Below are positions 1-8,607 of a stretch of 18,910 bases of DNA, piece after piece. The notes beneath the pieces were generated by a model. That model ran no database searches, was not told the DNA's origin, and saw nothing but the letters and a program-made list of their open reading frames with translations. Position numbers and translations under genes: made by a program. The number at the start of each line of letters is the position of its first letter. The stretch's first letter is position 1. The DNA is from Planoprotostelium fungivorum (Eukaryota > Evosea > Variosea > Cavosteliida > Cavosteliaceae): contig MDYQ01000368.1 in NCBI GenBank assembly GCA_003024175.1, positions 1-18,910 on the forward strand. The letters are read 5' to 3'.

Positions 1-53
1 GAGGTTGTAGAGTGTCAAAAAATTCGAATTTACATCTGCCTGACAGGTTTGAG

Positions 54-2519
54 TGTTGAAGGTCGTTAAAGGTGTGGCACTGGTTGAGAGAGTCTCCTCT
101 CATCTGACGATGGATGTTGGCTCTTCGAAGAGAGGCGCTAGTATTGGGAGGTGAGAGCAGCATCACACGGCATGAACGCTTTCTTGACATGATCTGACCT
201 CTTTGATTTAGAAGATCTTCAGGAGCGCTCCTCTTTAACACAGAATTGGTATAACGAACATTGAGAGAAATCATTACTGACTGCCATCAGAGAACATCCT
301 CATCTGCTCCGGTCTCCCCTCTAAAGAACCGAACGGGATCTTCGATTGGAGACGACGTCGAAGATAACACCCGCCGTTTAGTCAATTCGTTATCTCTGTC
401 GAGTCGAAATGCAGCCAACTCCGAATCACAACAGTTATGTAAAGTGAGCACATGTGACATCGTTGGGGTGTCTATTTACATGATGTTTAGGACCTCCTGG
501 AACAACCATCTCTCGTGATAGACGTAGTAAACAAAGCCATAGACATACAATCTCTCTCCTCTCTACTGCATCGATTCTTTACAATGCATCACAGAGAATG
601 GGATCTATTCAAATGGGCTGTGGATTCTGAAATCACGACCAGTGAGCCACCATTTCCCCCCGATTCACATCGACATCACATCTCACATTCAGCATCTCAT
701 TTTCACAGACATGGATTCCCTCCAAGTCATCTTTCGTGGGGATTCACTAGCAGCTCGAACTCTCTATCTGAGAACGATGACTGAAGAGGGCATGCAGTTT
801 CTGTCACACATCTACGCTCCTCTCATGGACAAGATATCAAATCACAAGGCGGTCGGTGAGGGTGAAGACAAGGTCTTTTTATCCCTGGAGGTGAATCATC
901 TCCACCTCTCATTCTTTTGATATTGAGCGTTGCAGTGTGAGTTTAAGAAGAAAGAATTGAGCTCTGAAGAAGAAGAGAATTTACGCTGGTACATCGACAC
1001 GGCTACTGAATTTCTGGGTGCCCTGTGTCTGTCGGCCGATAGCCTCCCCAGGTATTACATCGTTGTAGATGAGACTCTAAATTGTATCAGCTCGATACGG
1101 AAATCGTTCGCATACCTGCGATCTAGCTTGGAGCGGAATTTAGACATGGAGACGCCAGAGAATCGACATTATCTCTTGTGTTCCATCATCTTCTTACGCT
1201 TCTGCTGTCCTGGCCTCACTTCTCCAAAGACTTTCGGTCTACTCCCACCAGGTGATCATCTACAACGACCGACGACGTCATCTCATGACATCATACGATC
1301 CGTCATGGCGGGTTGTAGATTGACAACAATCACGCAGAGTGGAACGAGAAGGCGAGGGTGCACATTCAGAGGAGGCTGATCAACGTGTCCAAATTGATTC
1401 AAATCGTTGCCAATCGTGCTGGAGGAATGACTTACCATCCCCTCTACGAAGATTTCCTGGAAAAGCAAGGCGCCAAAGTATCCAAGTTCGTTTACACCGT
1501 AACGGTACGTATTGAAAGGAGAGAGAAAAATTGACTCGTTGTAGACGGATGATGCCGCTCAAATCCAGCGCAGGAAATTGTCACTGACCGGAAAAATGAG
1601 AACTTCTATGGATGACTTTATTCCACCCCACAGCCAGAGCTCGAGCGATTTGATGGCCGTCTACAAGCAGCCAACGGATCCTCAAGCTCAAGAGATCGAG
1701 GACCAGCTGCGAGACTACCTACAGAACCATTACCTCACGGCGAGGTGAGAAATTCGGTGGAAATTTCGACGTTGATGATGTCACAGGTCGAATTCTACCA
1801 TGGCCGAGATGTCATATCAGATGCAACAGCAAGCTGTACTGGATGCCCACAGAGGCATCATGAAATGCGAATGGAAGAGCATTCGCAGTTCGCGGAAAAG
1901 AGAGATGGCCCTGTGGGAGGCCAAGGGGGTGACTGTCTCGTTGTAGATGGAAGAACTAACTCATTGTAGAAAGAGCATCTGTATAAGGTTGTTTGTAAAT
2001 TCCGGGCTGACCTAGGACTACTGTACGATATCATCAAACACTTTTCAAATTTTGTCAAATTTTGTCCTTTCATCACCCACGCCGAACCCTTGGAAATCTA
2101 CGACGACAACGCCTCAGACTGGTGGATTCCATCGAAATTTCGTCATCTTACGTACGAAGGTACATTCAGACCAAGGGAGGTATCGGCAGCACATCCAGAG
2201 ATTACGTGTTCACCAACCGCACCTTCTCAAATGAGAAGATGGCGATCTCTTGTTACTACTCTGTCAACAACGAAAAAGCTCCGCCCACCAAATTCACTCG
2301 GGGGAGTATCAAGGGTGGGTCCATCTACAATGTTGTAGACGCTCAATCGAGGCAGAGTCTGGGTTCATACTGGAGAGGGATATCTTAGATCCAGAGATCA
2401 CGACGATGGTTGCGGTTGTGAATTGGAGTGGAGGGAATGCTCCCTACAAGAGGACGAGTGAGCCGGCGACGGAGATCTACAAAGCGATGAAGGCAGTACA
2501 CAAGTACGCCGTGGGTTGA
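54..2519 (+). CDS. RasGAP-START fusion protein, multi-exon
   Basis: Predicted Ras-family GTPase-activating protein with a C-terminal START lipid-binding domain. Best-fit exons: 54-150, 212-248, 291-443, 491-641, 709-872, 936-1051, 1091-1251, 1338-1504, 1545-1744, 1787-1928, 1970-2151, 2190-2314, 2356-2519; all junctions are GT-AG and keep frame. From the ATG at 110 this gives about 600 aa; an open frame reaches back to 54, so the true start may lie upstream or outside the window. RasGAP signatures are visible: VIFRGDSLAAR (near residue 137, carrying the arginine finger) and IIFLRFCCPGLTSPKTFGL. START signatures follow: YKVVCKFRADLGLLYDI, TSRDYVFTNR and a final VVNWSGG strand plus C-terminal helix. 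Intron 1052-1090 is 39 nt, in frame and stop-free; I splice it because the RasGAP alignment then has no insert. The 1505 intron could instead end at 1568, also in frame. The protein likely turns off Ras at membranes; the lipid ligand is unknown. Confidence 0.8.
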
Positions 2520-2969
2520 GAGGATTTCTCTTCAGATTAGTGTAATCTGTGAATAGAAGATACTCGTTTGGTGTTCTCTTGTCAAAGATGTCTGTAGATC
2601 TGATGTGTTGAGACAGATGAGAAGAACGATGAGTGATGTTGAGGCGCGGTGTTCATTTATTCGCACATATGATTTGGTTTTTCCGGTTGGTAGTGAAATG
2701 GTGCATTGAAGATGGATCACTTCTCTTCCGACTACTGGTAAATGCACGGCAAAAAATTAATGATCCAAATTAAACCCAGAAAAACCGAATCATATTATGA
2801 ATAAAATCAACATGGAAGTCTCGTTGTAGAAAGACAATCAACGCTGTCAAATAATCTAGCCAACCACAACTGCCAAGACAAGAAGGTGTATCTCAATCAT
2901 CGATCCTCATGATTTCGACTCCTCACATGATGCAGATCGTACGGGTGTCGATTGTTCATCTCTGACATC
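2520..2969. other. 3' flank of the RasGAP gene and intergenic spacer
   Basis: I see no convincing coding region. An AATAAA motif near 2799 is a possible polyadenylation signal for the RasGAP transcript, about 280 nt after its stop. One copy of the GTTGTAGA octamer lies at 2823-2830. Confidence 0.4.
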
Positions 2970-4279
2970 ATGGACATCACATCGACCAACAAATCGAAGG
3001 AATTGAATCATCCACGTGCTCCATCTATATTCATCTCTTCGAAGAGAGAATCCACGATGGCAAGTCTCGCAGTTCCACTGTCACATCACCGTGCCAGATC
3101 ACCCACCCAGGACCGATCCTCTGCGAGCCATCCACCCTCACATACAATGTCCAGAAAGAGAGGACTCGAACGAAACAGAGACATCTTTGGCAAGTTGAGT
3201 GACGAAGAGAAACACCTCAAACTGTGCGATATTGTCAAGGTAAGGAGAAATCAGAAGGTGAGAGACACGATGATGGCCGATGATGTCGCGCGATGCATTT
3301 CCTTCGAAGAAACAATTTCGACATTGAAATCAATGGCCCCTTAACAGCAACCAAGATATTGCACAGTGAGTCACCAGCTCTTGCCATCATAAACCAGCTC
3401 ATCCCATCCAGCCTCGTCAAAATCGAAATGCAGCGAGTTACCCCCCATCGACGAGGAATCAACAACACAAGGGCTCTACCAAGGATGTTGTCCATGAAAG
3501 CAGGAGAAAGGATGTTGCCTCCCAGAAGCCCGTCCGAACCGTGCAGACTACCCGTTCTTCCGTCACTGTAACATTTCCCACAACGAAACCGACGACCCCA
3601 CTGAGAGACGATTCCGAGATGGTCAACGAGCTGTTCGCTTCGTTGAGAGAATTCACAAGGAAGGCCAACAAAGCACAAATCTCCCAACACGAAGAGAATT
3701 TCATGAGGAAGATCATGGAGAGAGGCCCATCTGACCTCCCCTCTACCTTACTGGAGATCATGGGTGGATAGCATGAAATTTCAACGGGATTCTGATCGAT
3801 TGCAGAAGATGATACGACAGCGACAGGTGGCAATGTAGCCATCGTGAGAGTGATGCAAGAACTACACGAACAGGGTTGGTCGAAACACTCTTACGTCATC
3901 ACCCTTGATGATCAAGTCCGAGCTGTGTGAGTCGTAGTTTTATCATTATTATAAGATGCAAAACTCTCATTAGAAAAACATGCTCAAAAGACAACAGGAG
4001 AGTTTTGCAGACAACAGTGAACGAGGACATGAGAGATCTACTGCGACACTTTTATGTCTTAATGACCAATGAAAGTGTGTCATCAACCTGCACTGGTGAC
4101 TGACTTTTGTAGATCTCTCTTCTGTGTTCACCACCATTCCATTGATGGACAGAGAGAGGAAGGAGAGAGAATGGGACGATTTGAAGAAGAGTGTGGTCAC
4201 GTGGACCACGAGTGAATGGAATAAAGGGAGGAAAAGACGACTATCTGGTTGCTTCCTGTTTGGAAGACTTGAGAAGTGA
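2970..4279 (+). CDS. Unrecognised multi-exon gene, 3' end interrupted by an LTR element
   Basis: Not recognised. Reading starts at ATG 2970 with a Ser/His/Pro/Arg-rich, probably disordered N terminus (a second Met at 3147 begins MSRKRGLERNRDIFGKLSDE) and runs to a GTAAGG donor at 3240. The 3240-3411 stretch is unclear: a likely intron to 3347, an 18-nt micro-exon 3348-3365, then a GTGAGT intron to 3411. After that the exons are firmer: 3412-3763, 3806-3926, 3974-4074 and from 4113, all in frame through 42-, 47- and 38-nt introns. The middle is Thr/Ser/Lys-rich, followed by helical sequence such as VNELFASLREFTRKANKAQ. The last exon enters the LTR at 4192 and stops inside it at 4277-4279, so the present C terminus (about 29 residues) is LTR-encoded. 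A likely continuation of the original exon sits beyond the element at 6641-6704. Confidence 0.5.
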
Positions 4280-4449
4280 TTTATTAGTTGTTCAAAACAT
4301 ACTTTCTCATATCGTGAAGTTTCCTCTAAATCTCGGTGAAAATAGCCAGTGAAAGTTTCCTTGAGAAAGTTGTGTTTCTCAAAGACGGAAATGTCACGGA
4401 AACTCTGGCCGAGTTGTAGATGGATTAATGTCGGACCTCAGTCACGACA
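4192..4449 (-). repeat. LTR copy 1 (3' LTR of the element)
   Basis: A 258-bp repeat, in element orientation starting TGTCGTGACT and ending GTGACCACA, giving the usual TG...CA ends. It holds a CACGTG core inside an imperfect palindrome near its end. Compared with copies 2 and 3 it has A instead of G in the CATACTTTC segment. The Gag ORF ends inside it, and the upstream host gene reads into it from the other strand. Confidence 0.85.
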
Positions 4450-6233
4450 TCACCCCCCTCCCTCAAAAGAGAGTTGGTATTGGGAAGGTGATTGTGACAG
4501 GTGTTGTGGGTAGAAGCAGGAGCAGGAGCAGGATCAGGGGTAAGAGCAGGATCAGAGACAGTAATCTCGTCAGGGTAGGAAGTGGCAATAGGAATGACAA
4601 TGCCAATGTGTTCAAGATTGTTGCCACCAATATAGACATCAAAGTCGTTGAGATCGACAATGTGGAAGGTGATTGATCGAGTGATGGAATGTCCAGGCTG
4701 TCCGTAAGTGACATTGATTGGAAAGGTATGGCCTGTGCAGGTAGAAGAAGTAGTAGCAATAGCAAGAGAGACAAGCCCGGTGGCAGGTATGATGGGAATG
4801 TGATGTTTCTCAGCAAAAGAGCGGTGCATGTACGATCTATCAGCTCCAGTGTCAAGCAAGGCGGGTGTACGGATGCCATTGATGAGAAGTGGAAGAGTAA
4901 ATCGATCAGTGGGAGTGGTAGAAGGTCCTCGGAGAGATCGAAGGTAGAGGTTGGGTACAACAGATGAAATGTATGTATCCACGTCGTTGTAGTTGGGAGG
5001 TTCCTCGATCGGTTCAGGCTCATGGTAGATACGACGGATCTTGTGGTTCTTGGTAGTGTCAGTTGCAGAGGTACGGAGCTGAGTCTTGACATCTTGGGCA
5101 GGGCAGGAGGAGGGGAAATGGCCTCTATCCTTGCAGATCTTGCAGACGTGATTCTTGATGAGTTCAGGGTGTAGGGTGAAACATTCAGAGGAAGAATGTC
5201 CTTTGTGACCGCTGATACCGCAATGGTTGGTATCGTTGGTACGGGGTATAGGGGAAGAAGGGGGATTGTTGTCGCGATCTCGACGGGGAACGGTGGTAGG
5301 TACGGTGGTAGTAACGGTGGAACGACGAAGCACATCATCTTGTTGGATGGCAAAGTCGACTATGTTATGTACTCGGGAAAGGAAGGTACGATCAGTGGTG
5401 TGGGTAGCTCGATGCATCTTGCGGTATCCAAGGATCGAAGCGGAGACAAGGGGTGGTAGTTGGTGGATGAAGGTGTTGGCAATAGATTCGTCGTCAGCAA
5501 CTCCAGCTTGTAGCATGAGTCCTCTGAATCGATCGGCAAACTGTTGTACTGTTTCTCTCGCGTGCATTGTTGTGGTGATGAGCTCTTCTCTCAATCGGTC
5601 GTTGAGGTCGGCTTGATCGAAGTGCGAGTGTAGGAGGGTAGTGAAAGCATCCCAGGTGAGTTGCCTTCCAAAGATGTTGTCCTTAGCCCAGAGATAACGA
5701 TCGTCTTCTACACAGCATCGAAAGAGTCTCTCCCAGTGGTGTTCAACATTGAGTCCGTTGGCTTCTAAGATGGCCTCAAACTTGCGAGTGAATTTGACAG
5801 GATCAGTGAAGGTGGATCGTCCCTTACCAGTGCTATCCATAAAGCACGGTAGATCGTGTGGGACCTTGGTAGAATGGGTGGTAGATGTAACAGTCGGAGC
5901 AGTGATTGGAGTCAGAGCGGTGGTGGGGACGGTGATCGGAGCAGGTGCATCATTGACGATGAGTTGTTGATCTACAGGTGGAATGGTGGGCTCAAGTGAT
6001 AGCTTGTTGATGGTAGCGAGTGTATCCAGCGTGGATTTACGCAGTTCCAAAGTCGCCTCAATGTCGTGCAATAGATCAGTGCGTTGTTGTTGAAGTGCTA
6101 GTCTCTGTGTTACTGCAATCTCGTCCTTACGGGATGGTCGTATCTTGAGTAGCTGGTTGTCCACAGCAAGTAGTTCGTTGCGGAGCTCCTCTAGGAATTG
6201 ATCATGGCAGAGTTCGTTGACTGGCTGACTCAT
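4425..6233 (-). CDS. Gag-aspartic protease polyprotein of the LTR element
   Basis: An intact 602-aa ORF giving the structural Gag and the maturation protease of a retrotransposon. Residues 10-75 are charged and helical, probably coiled coil. Residues 80-125 are a Pro/Thr linker. Residues 140-300 match the retrotransposon Gag core (TWDAFTTLLHSHF near 193, then TVQQFADRFRGLM). Two zinc knuckles follow: C338-x2-S-x4-H-x4-C351, which has lost its second Cys to Ser, and an intact C364-x2-C-x4-H-x4-C377. A retropepsin domain with LLDTGADRSY has its catalytic Asp at 461 within DTGA. The tail is an Ala/Pro/Asp repeat, and the last 7 codons plus stop lie in the 3' LTR. The ORF ends where pol would begin; no frame downstream encodes reverse transcriptase. 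Confidence 0.88.
   Translation of the reverse strand: MSQPVNELCHDQFLEELRNELLAVDNQLLKIRPSRKDEIAVTQRLALQQQRTDLLHDIEATLELRKSTLDTLATINKLSLEPTIPPVDQQLIVNDAPAPITVPTTALTPITAPTVTSTTHSTKVPHDLPCFMDSTGKGRSTFTDPVKFTRKFEAILEANGLNVEHHWERLFRCCVEDDRYLWAKDNIFGRQLTWDAFTTLLHSHFDQADLNDRLREELITTTMHARETVQQFADRFRGLMLQAGVADDESIANTFIHQLPPLVSASILGYRKMHRATHTTDRTFLSRVHNIVDFAIQQDDVLRRSTVTTTVPTTVPRRDRDNNPPSSPIPRTNDTNHCGISGHKGHSSSECFTLHPELIKNHVCKICKDRGHFPSSCPAQDVKTQLRTSATDTTKNHKIRRIYHEPEPIEEPPNYNDVDTYISSVVPNLYLRSLRGPSTTPTDRFTLPLLINGIRTPALLDTGADRSYMHRSFAEKHHIPIIPATGLVSLAIATTSSTCTGHTFPINVTYGQPGHSITRSITFHIVDLNDFDVYIGGNNLEHIGIVIPIATSYPDEITVSDPALTPDPAPAPASTHNTCHNHLPNTNSLLREGGDVVTEVRH
4451..4466 (-). other. Polypurine tract candidate
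   Basis: On the minus strand a GAGGGAGGGGGG run followed by TGA abuts the 3' LTR. This is where an LTR element's plus-strand DNA synthesis is primed. It supports the element orientation but overlaps the end of the Gag ORF. Confidence 0.6.
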
Positions 6234-6359
6234 GGGAGGGGTATATGTGGTTGGAAAAAAAATCAGTGGGTGTGAGCGAGACTGTGGGGGTAAACTCCAG
6301 TGTCGCTGGTGGTACAGTGCAGGAGTTGGAATGGAAGGAAGGTAGCGAGTCTGTCTCAG

Positions 6360-6378
6360 CAGGATGGCTAACCAAAAA
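6360..6378 (-). other. Primer-binding-site candidate
   Basis: On the minus strand, starting a few bases inside the 5' LTR, the sequence TGGTTAGCCATCCTGC begins with the TGG that pairs with the CCA end of a tRNA. I cannot name the tRNA from memory; a match to the 3' end of a host tRNA would confirm it. Confidence 0.45.
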
Positions 6379-6382
6379 AAGA

Positions 6383-6640
6383 TGTGGTCACGTGGACCAC
6401 GAGTGAATGGAATAAAGGGAGGAAAAGACGACTATCTGGTTGCTTCCTGTTTGGAAGACTTGAGAAGTGATTTATTAGTTGTTCAAAACATGCTTTCTCA
6501 TATCGTGAAGTTTCCTCTAAATCTCAGTGAAAATAGCCAGTGAAAGTTTCCTTGAGAAAGTTGTGTTTCTCAAAGACGGAAATGTCACGGAAACTCTGGC
6601 CGAGTTGTAGATGGATTAATGTCGGACCTCAGTCACGACA
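6383..6640 (-). repeat. LTR copy 2 (5' LTR of the element)
   Basis: 258 bp, differing from copy 1 at two positions and from copy 3 at one (it reads CTCAGTGAAA where the others read CTCGGTGAAA). It is followed on the plus strand by 64 bp of probable host exon, then a third LTR. Confidence 0.85.
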
Positions 6641-6704
6641 ATTTCAAACCAAAGAAAGCCAAGGTGTTCCTTTTCAATGAATGTGCNAAAGCTAAAGCGA
6701 TTTA
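6641..6704 (+). pseudogene. Stranded exon fragment of the interrupted gene
   Basis: A 64-bp piece between two LTRs. In one plus frame it reads FKPKKAKVFLFNECAKAK, which looks coding and continues smoothly from the DDLKK at the end of the upstream exon at about 4190 if one base is lost. The K-V-F-L-F-N strand recalls the start of a PH domain, but this is too short to assign. It contains the single N at 6687. Confidence 0.4.
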
Positions 6705-6962
6705 TGTGGTCACGTGGACCACGAGTGAATGGAATAAAGGGAGGAAAAGACGACTATCTGGTTGCTTCCTGTTTGGAAGACTTGAGAAGTGATTTATTAG
6801 TTGTTCAAAACATGCTTTCTCATATCGTGAAGTTTCCTCTAAATCTCGGTGAAAATAGCCAGTGAAAGTTTCCTTGAGAAAGTTGTGTTTCTCAAAGACG
6901 GAAATGTCACGGAAACTCTGGCCGAGTTGTAGATGGATTAATGTCGGACCTCAGTCACGACA
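6705..6962 (-). repeat. LTR copy 3 (solo LTR or tandem remnant)
   Basis: A third 258-bp LTR in the same orientation, one base different from copy 1 and one from copy 2. No internal element sequence is attached. It may be a solo LTR from a second insertion or the outcome of LTR-LTR recombination. The nearby N leaves open that scaffolding placed an extra copy here. Confidence 0.75.
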
Positions 6963-6964
6963 CC

Positions 6965-7379
6965 TTGTGTCTTTTGTATGATTTGAGTGCATAGATTTCC
7001 ACCCAGACTGCACAAAGCGAGTACAGAGCGCACGAACACTTACAAATGTTTTGCAGAGGATCACCAAACAGAACACAGGAGGCGAGCATTCAGTGCGAGG
7101 AGAGTTGTAGAGAAATGGACTATAATACCCCCTTTTATTACTATGATGTGTGTTTAGTTGTTCCCTTTTTATATGATGAGCTGCAACAGTTATTTCTCAT
7201 CATAGTAAAAGGAAGTATTATAGTCCATTTCTCTACAACTCACCTCACACTGAATGCTTGTCTCCTGTGTTCTGTTTGGTAATCCTCTGCAAAACATTTC
7301 TAAGCGTTCGCGTGCTCTGTACTTGCTTTATGCAGTCTGTGTGGAGATCTATACACTCAAATCATACAAAAGACACAAT
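6965..7379. mobile_element. Long foldback (MITE-like) element
   Basis: Two inverted arms of about 183 bp (6965-7148 and 7198-7379) flank a loop of about 49 bp. The arms start with TTGTGTCTTTTGTATGATTT and agree over most of their length with scattered substitutions. No transposase is encoded. The left arm abuts LTR copy 3 directly. Both arms carry the GTTGTAGA octamer (7104-7111 and its complement at 7232-7239). This could be a foldback DNA element or a hairpin-RNA source. Confidence 0.7.
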
Positions 7380-7452
7380 GAGGCAAAAGGCAGCTGCATA
7401 TGAATAGGCTGAGCTGAAATAGAATCAATTTATTTGTGGCTCACAAGGCCAT

Positions 7453-7659
7453 TCAATTGTTCTTGAGGATGTCCTTTGCTGCGTCGAGAAAGGTTTTGTT
7501 GATGTTGGAAGTGCTCAATCCCTCCTCTCTTATACAAGCTTGCTGACCATCACTCCCAGTTTGGGTGATGTAAGACATCTGTTCTCTCCAAGTGTCTCCA
7601 CCATACTCCTTGGCTGCCTGTGCAAGATCTGCAGGAGTCTCAAAAGCTTTGGGAGGCAT
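7453..7659 (-). CDS. Small unrecognised protein (68 aa)
   Basis: A single-exon frame starting MPPKAFETPADLAQAAKEYG and ending AKDILKNN. The protein is hydrophilic, mixed alpha-helical in look, with two Cys-poor helices around a Gly/Ser/Gln middle; no domain is recognised. An AATAAA reads on the minus strand about 20 nt after the stop (plus strand near 7429-7434), supporting expression. It lies between the foldback element and a decayed copy of its arm, so it may belong to an element. It could also be the last exon of a longer gene, since no strong start context is seen. Confidence 0.45.
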   Translation of the reverse strand: MPPKAFETPADLAQAAKEYGGDTWREQMSYITQTGSDGQQACIREEGLSTSNINKTFLDAAKDILKNN

Positions 7660-8150
7660 GTTTGGTGATGATGAAGTGCTTGCTTGTGTATTCAGTTGGA
7701 AACTCTGTAGTTGGAGAATCCCTCTTCCTCTGCTTCTGCCATGAGATCCTCATGAGGGCAGCCACAACGGATTCTAAGAGACGGAGTAAAGTTTATCTCC
7801 GTTTCACAAGAATGGCGGTCGTGCGTGATCATACTCCTGGTACTATATTGCCCTCAAAAATTCTATAGACACTGCCGTTCAGACTGCCTCTGCTGGGAGT
7901 CATCATATAAAAAGAGAATATGTTTGCTTCCTGTGATCAGTTTATAAATTCTCTGCAAAATATTTGTAAGCTTTTCTGTGCTCAGAGCATGCTTTATACA
8001 GACTGGGCGGAAATTGCTGCACACTAAAAGATAGTAGCCTTTGCTTCACAGAGGCAGAGGCTAATAAGGGTTTGTGGGTGGGCCTTGTGCTCTGTGTTTC
8101 TCTTTATATCTGCCCCAGAGCATGCTTTGTGCACACCTCCTTGTCATAGT
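7660..8150. other. Gene-poor stretch with decayed foldback-arm copies
   Basis: No convincing gene. At about 7921-8030 the sequence CTCTGCAAAATATTTGTAAG and its flanks (CAGAGCATGCTTTATACAGACTG) are a diverged copy of the right arm of the foldback element. A shorter piece (CAGAGCATGCTTTGTGCACA) recurs near 8113. Confidence 0.45.
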
Positions 8151-8159
8151 CCCACTCCG

Positions 8160-8607
8160 TTCATACGTAACTCACCCGCGGGTAATTTGCCAACGGTTTT
8201 TTACCCGCTCGGAGAGCACTTTTCACGAAACCAAGAGCAAGCACCACGGGTAAGACGAGAACCTTTGGAAGACGTCGACCGCATCTTCATTCAATATTCT
8301 GAGTCTCACATCAAGTCTTGGGTTCGTATCCTCTTTATTATACCAACCGCCAGAGATCTTACTCAAGCCGTCCTCAAAGGTAACTAATAATATAGAATTG
8401 AACCATGGTTTCAGACGTCGGCTGGGTTCAACTCTTCATTTAATAACTTCCATTTCAGGTCTTGGGTCCTCATCGTCTCTTTGCTGATCACTGCCACCTG
8501 CAGCTGTCCAAAAAGGTAATTCTACACCTTCGAATCGAACGGTCTCTCACATTCCTCCCATTTTCTGACCATGTCTCAGATTACTTCTTGTAATAAGAAA
8601 GACATAA
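8160..8607 (+). promoter_or_regulatory. Probable spliced 5' leader of the trypsin-like gene
   Basis: Two good GT-AG introns precede the protease start: 8380-8458 (GTAACT...TTTCAG) and 8516-8579 (GTAATT...TCTCAG, with CTGACC before it). The exon ends at 8308-8379 and 8451-8515 resemble each other (both start TCAAGTCTTGGGT or TCAGGTCTTGGGT and end in a GTAAC/GTAAT donor), so one looks duplicated. Reading frames do not join into the protease, and an in-frame TAA lies directly before its ATG. I therefore treat these as leader exons, although part may once have been coding. Confidence 0.4.

Larger units (their letters stand above)
4192..6640 (-). mobile_element. Gag-protease-only LTR retrotransposon (TR-GAG-like)
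   Basis: A compact element read on the minus strand. It has a 5' LTR at 6383-6640, a short leader with a primer-binding-site candidate, one ORF (6233-4425) with Gag and retropepsin, a polypurine tract, and a 3' LTR at 4192-4449. Its internal part is only 1,933 bp. There is no reverse transcriptase, RNase H or integrase, so if active it must borrow them from another element. The two LTRs differ at only two positions in 258, so insertion was recent. No target-site duplication is evident: the outer flanks are AAGAG on the left and ATTTC on the right. The design matches the TR-GAG class described in plants; assignment to that class here is by architecture only. Confidence 0.8.

Noticed and set aside
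3235-4209. Minus-strand frames opposite the interrupted gene
   Set aside because: No recognisable motif; the plus strand gives a consistent spliced frame across four exons.
4463-5353. A 296-codon minus-strand frame overlapping the Gag ORF in another phase, very rich in leucine, proline and serine
   Set aside because: Composition follows from the Gag codon bias and repeat tail; no domain, and the Gag frame has clear motifs. Taken as a shadow frame.
4428-5616. Several plus-strand frames opposite the Gag ORF
   Set aside because: They are antisense shadows of the Gag-protease gene with Arg/Ser/Gly-rich low-complexity products.
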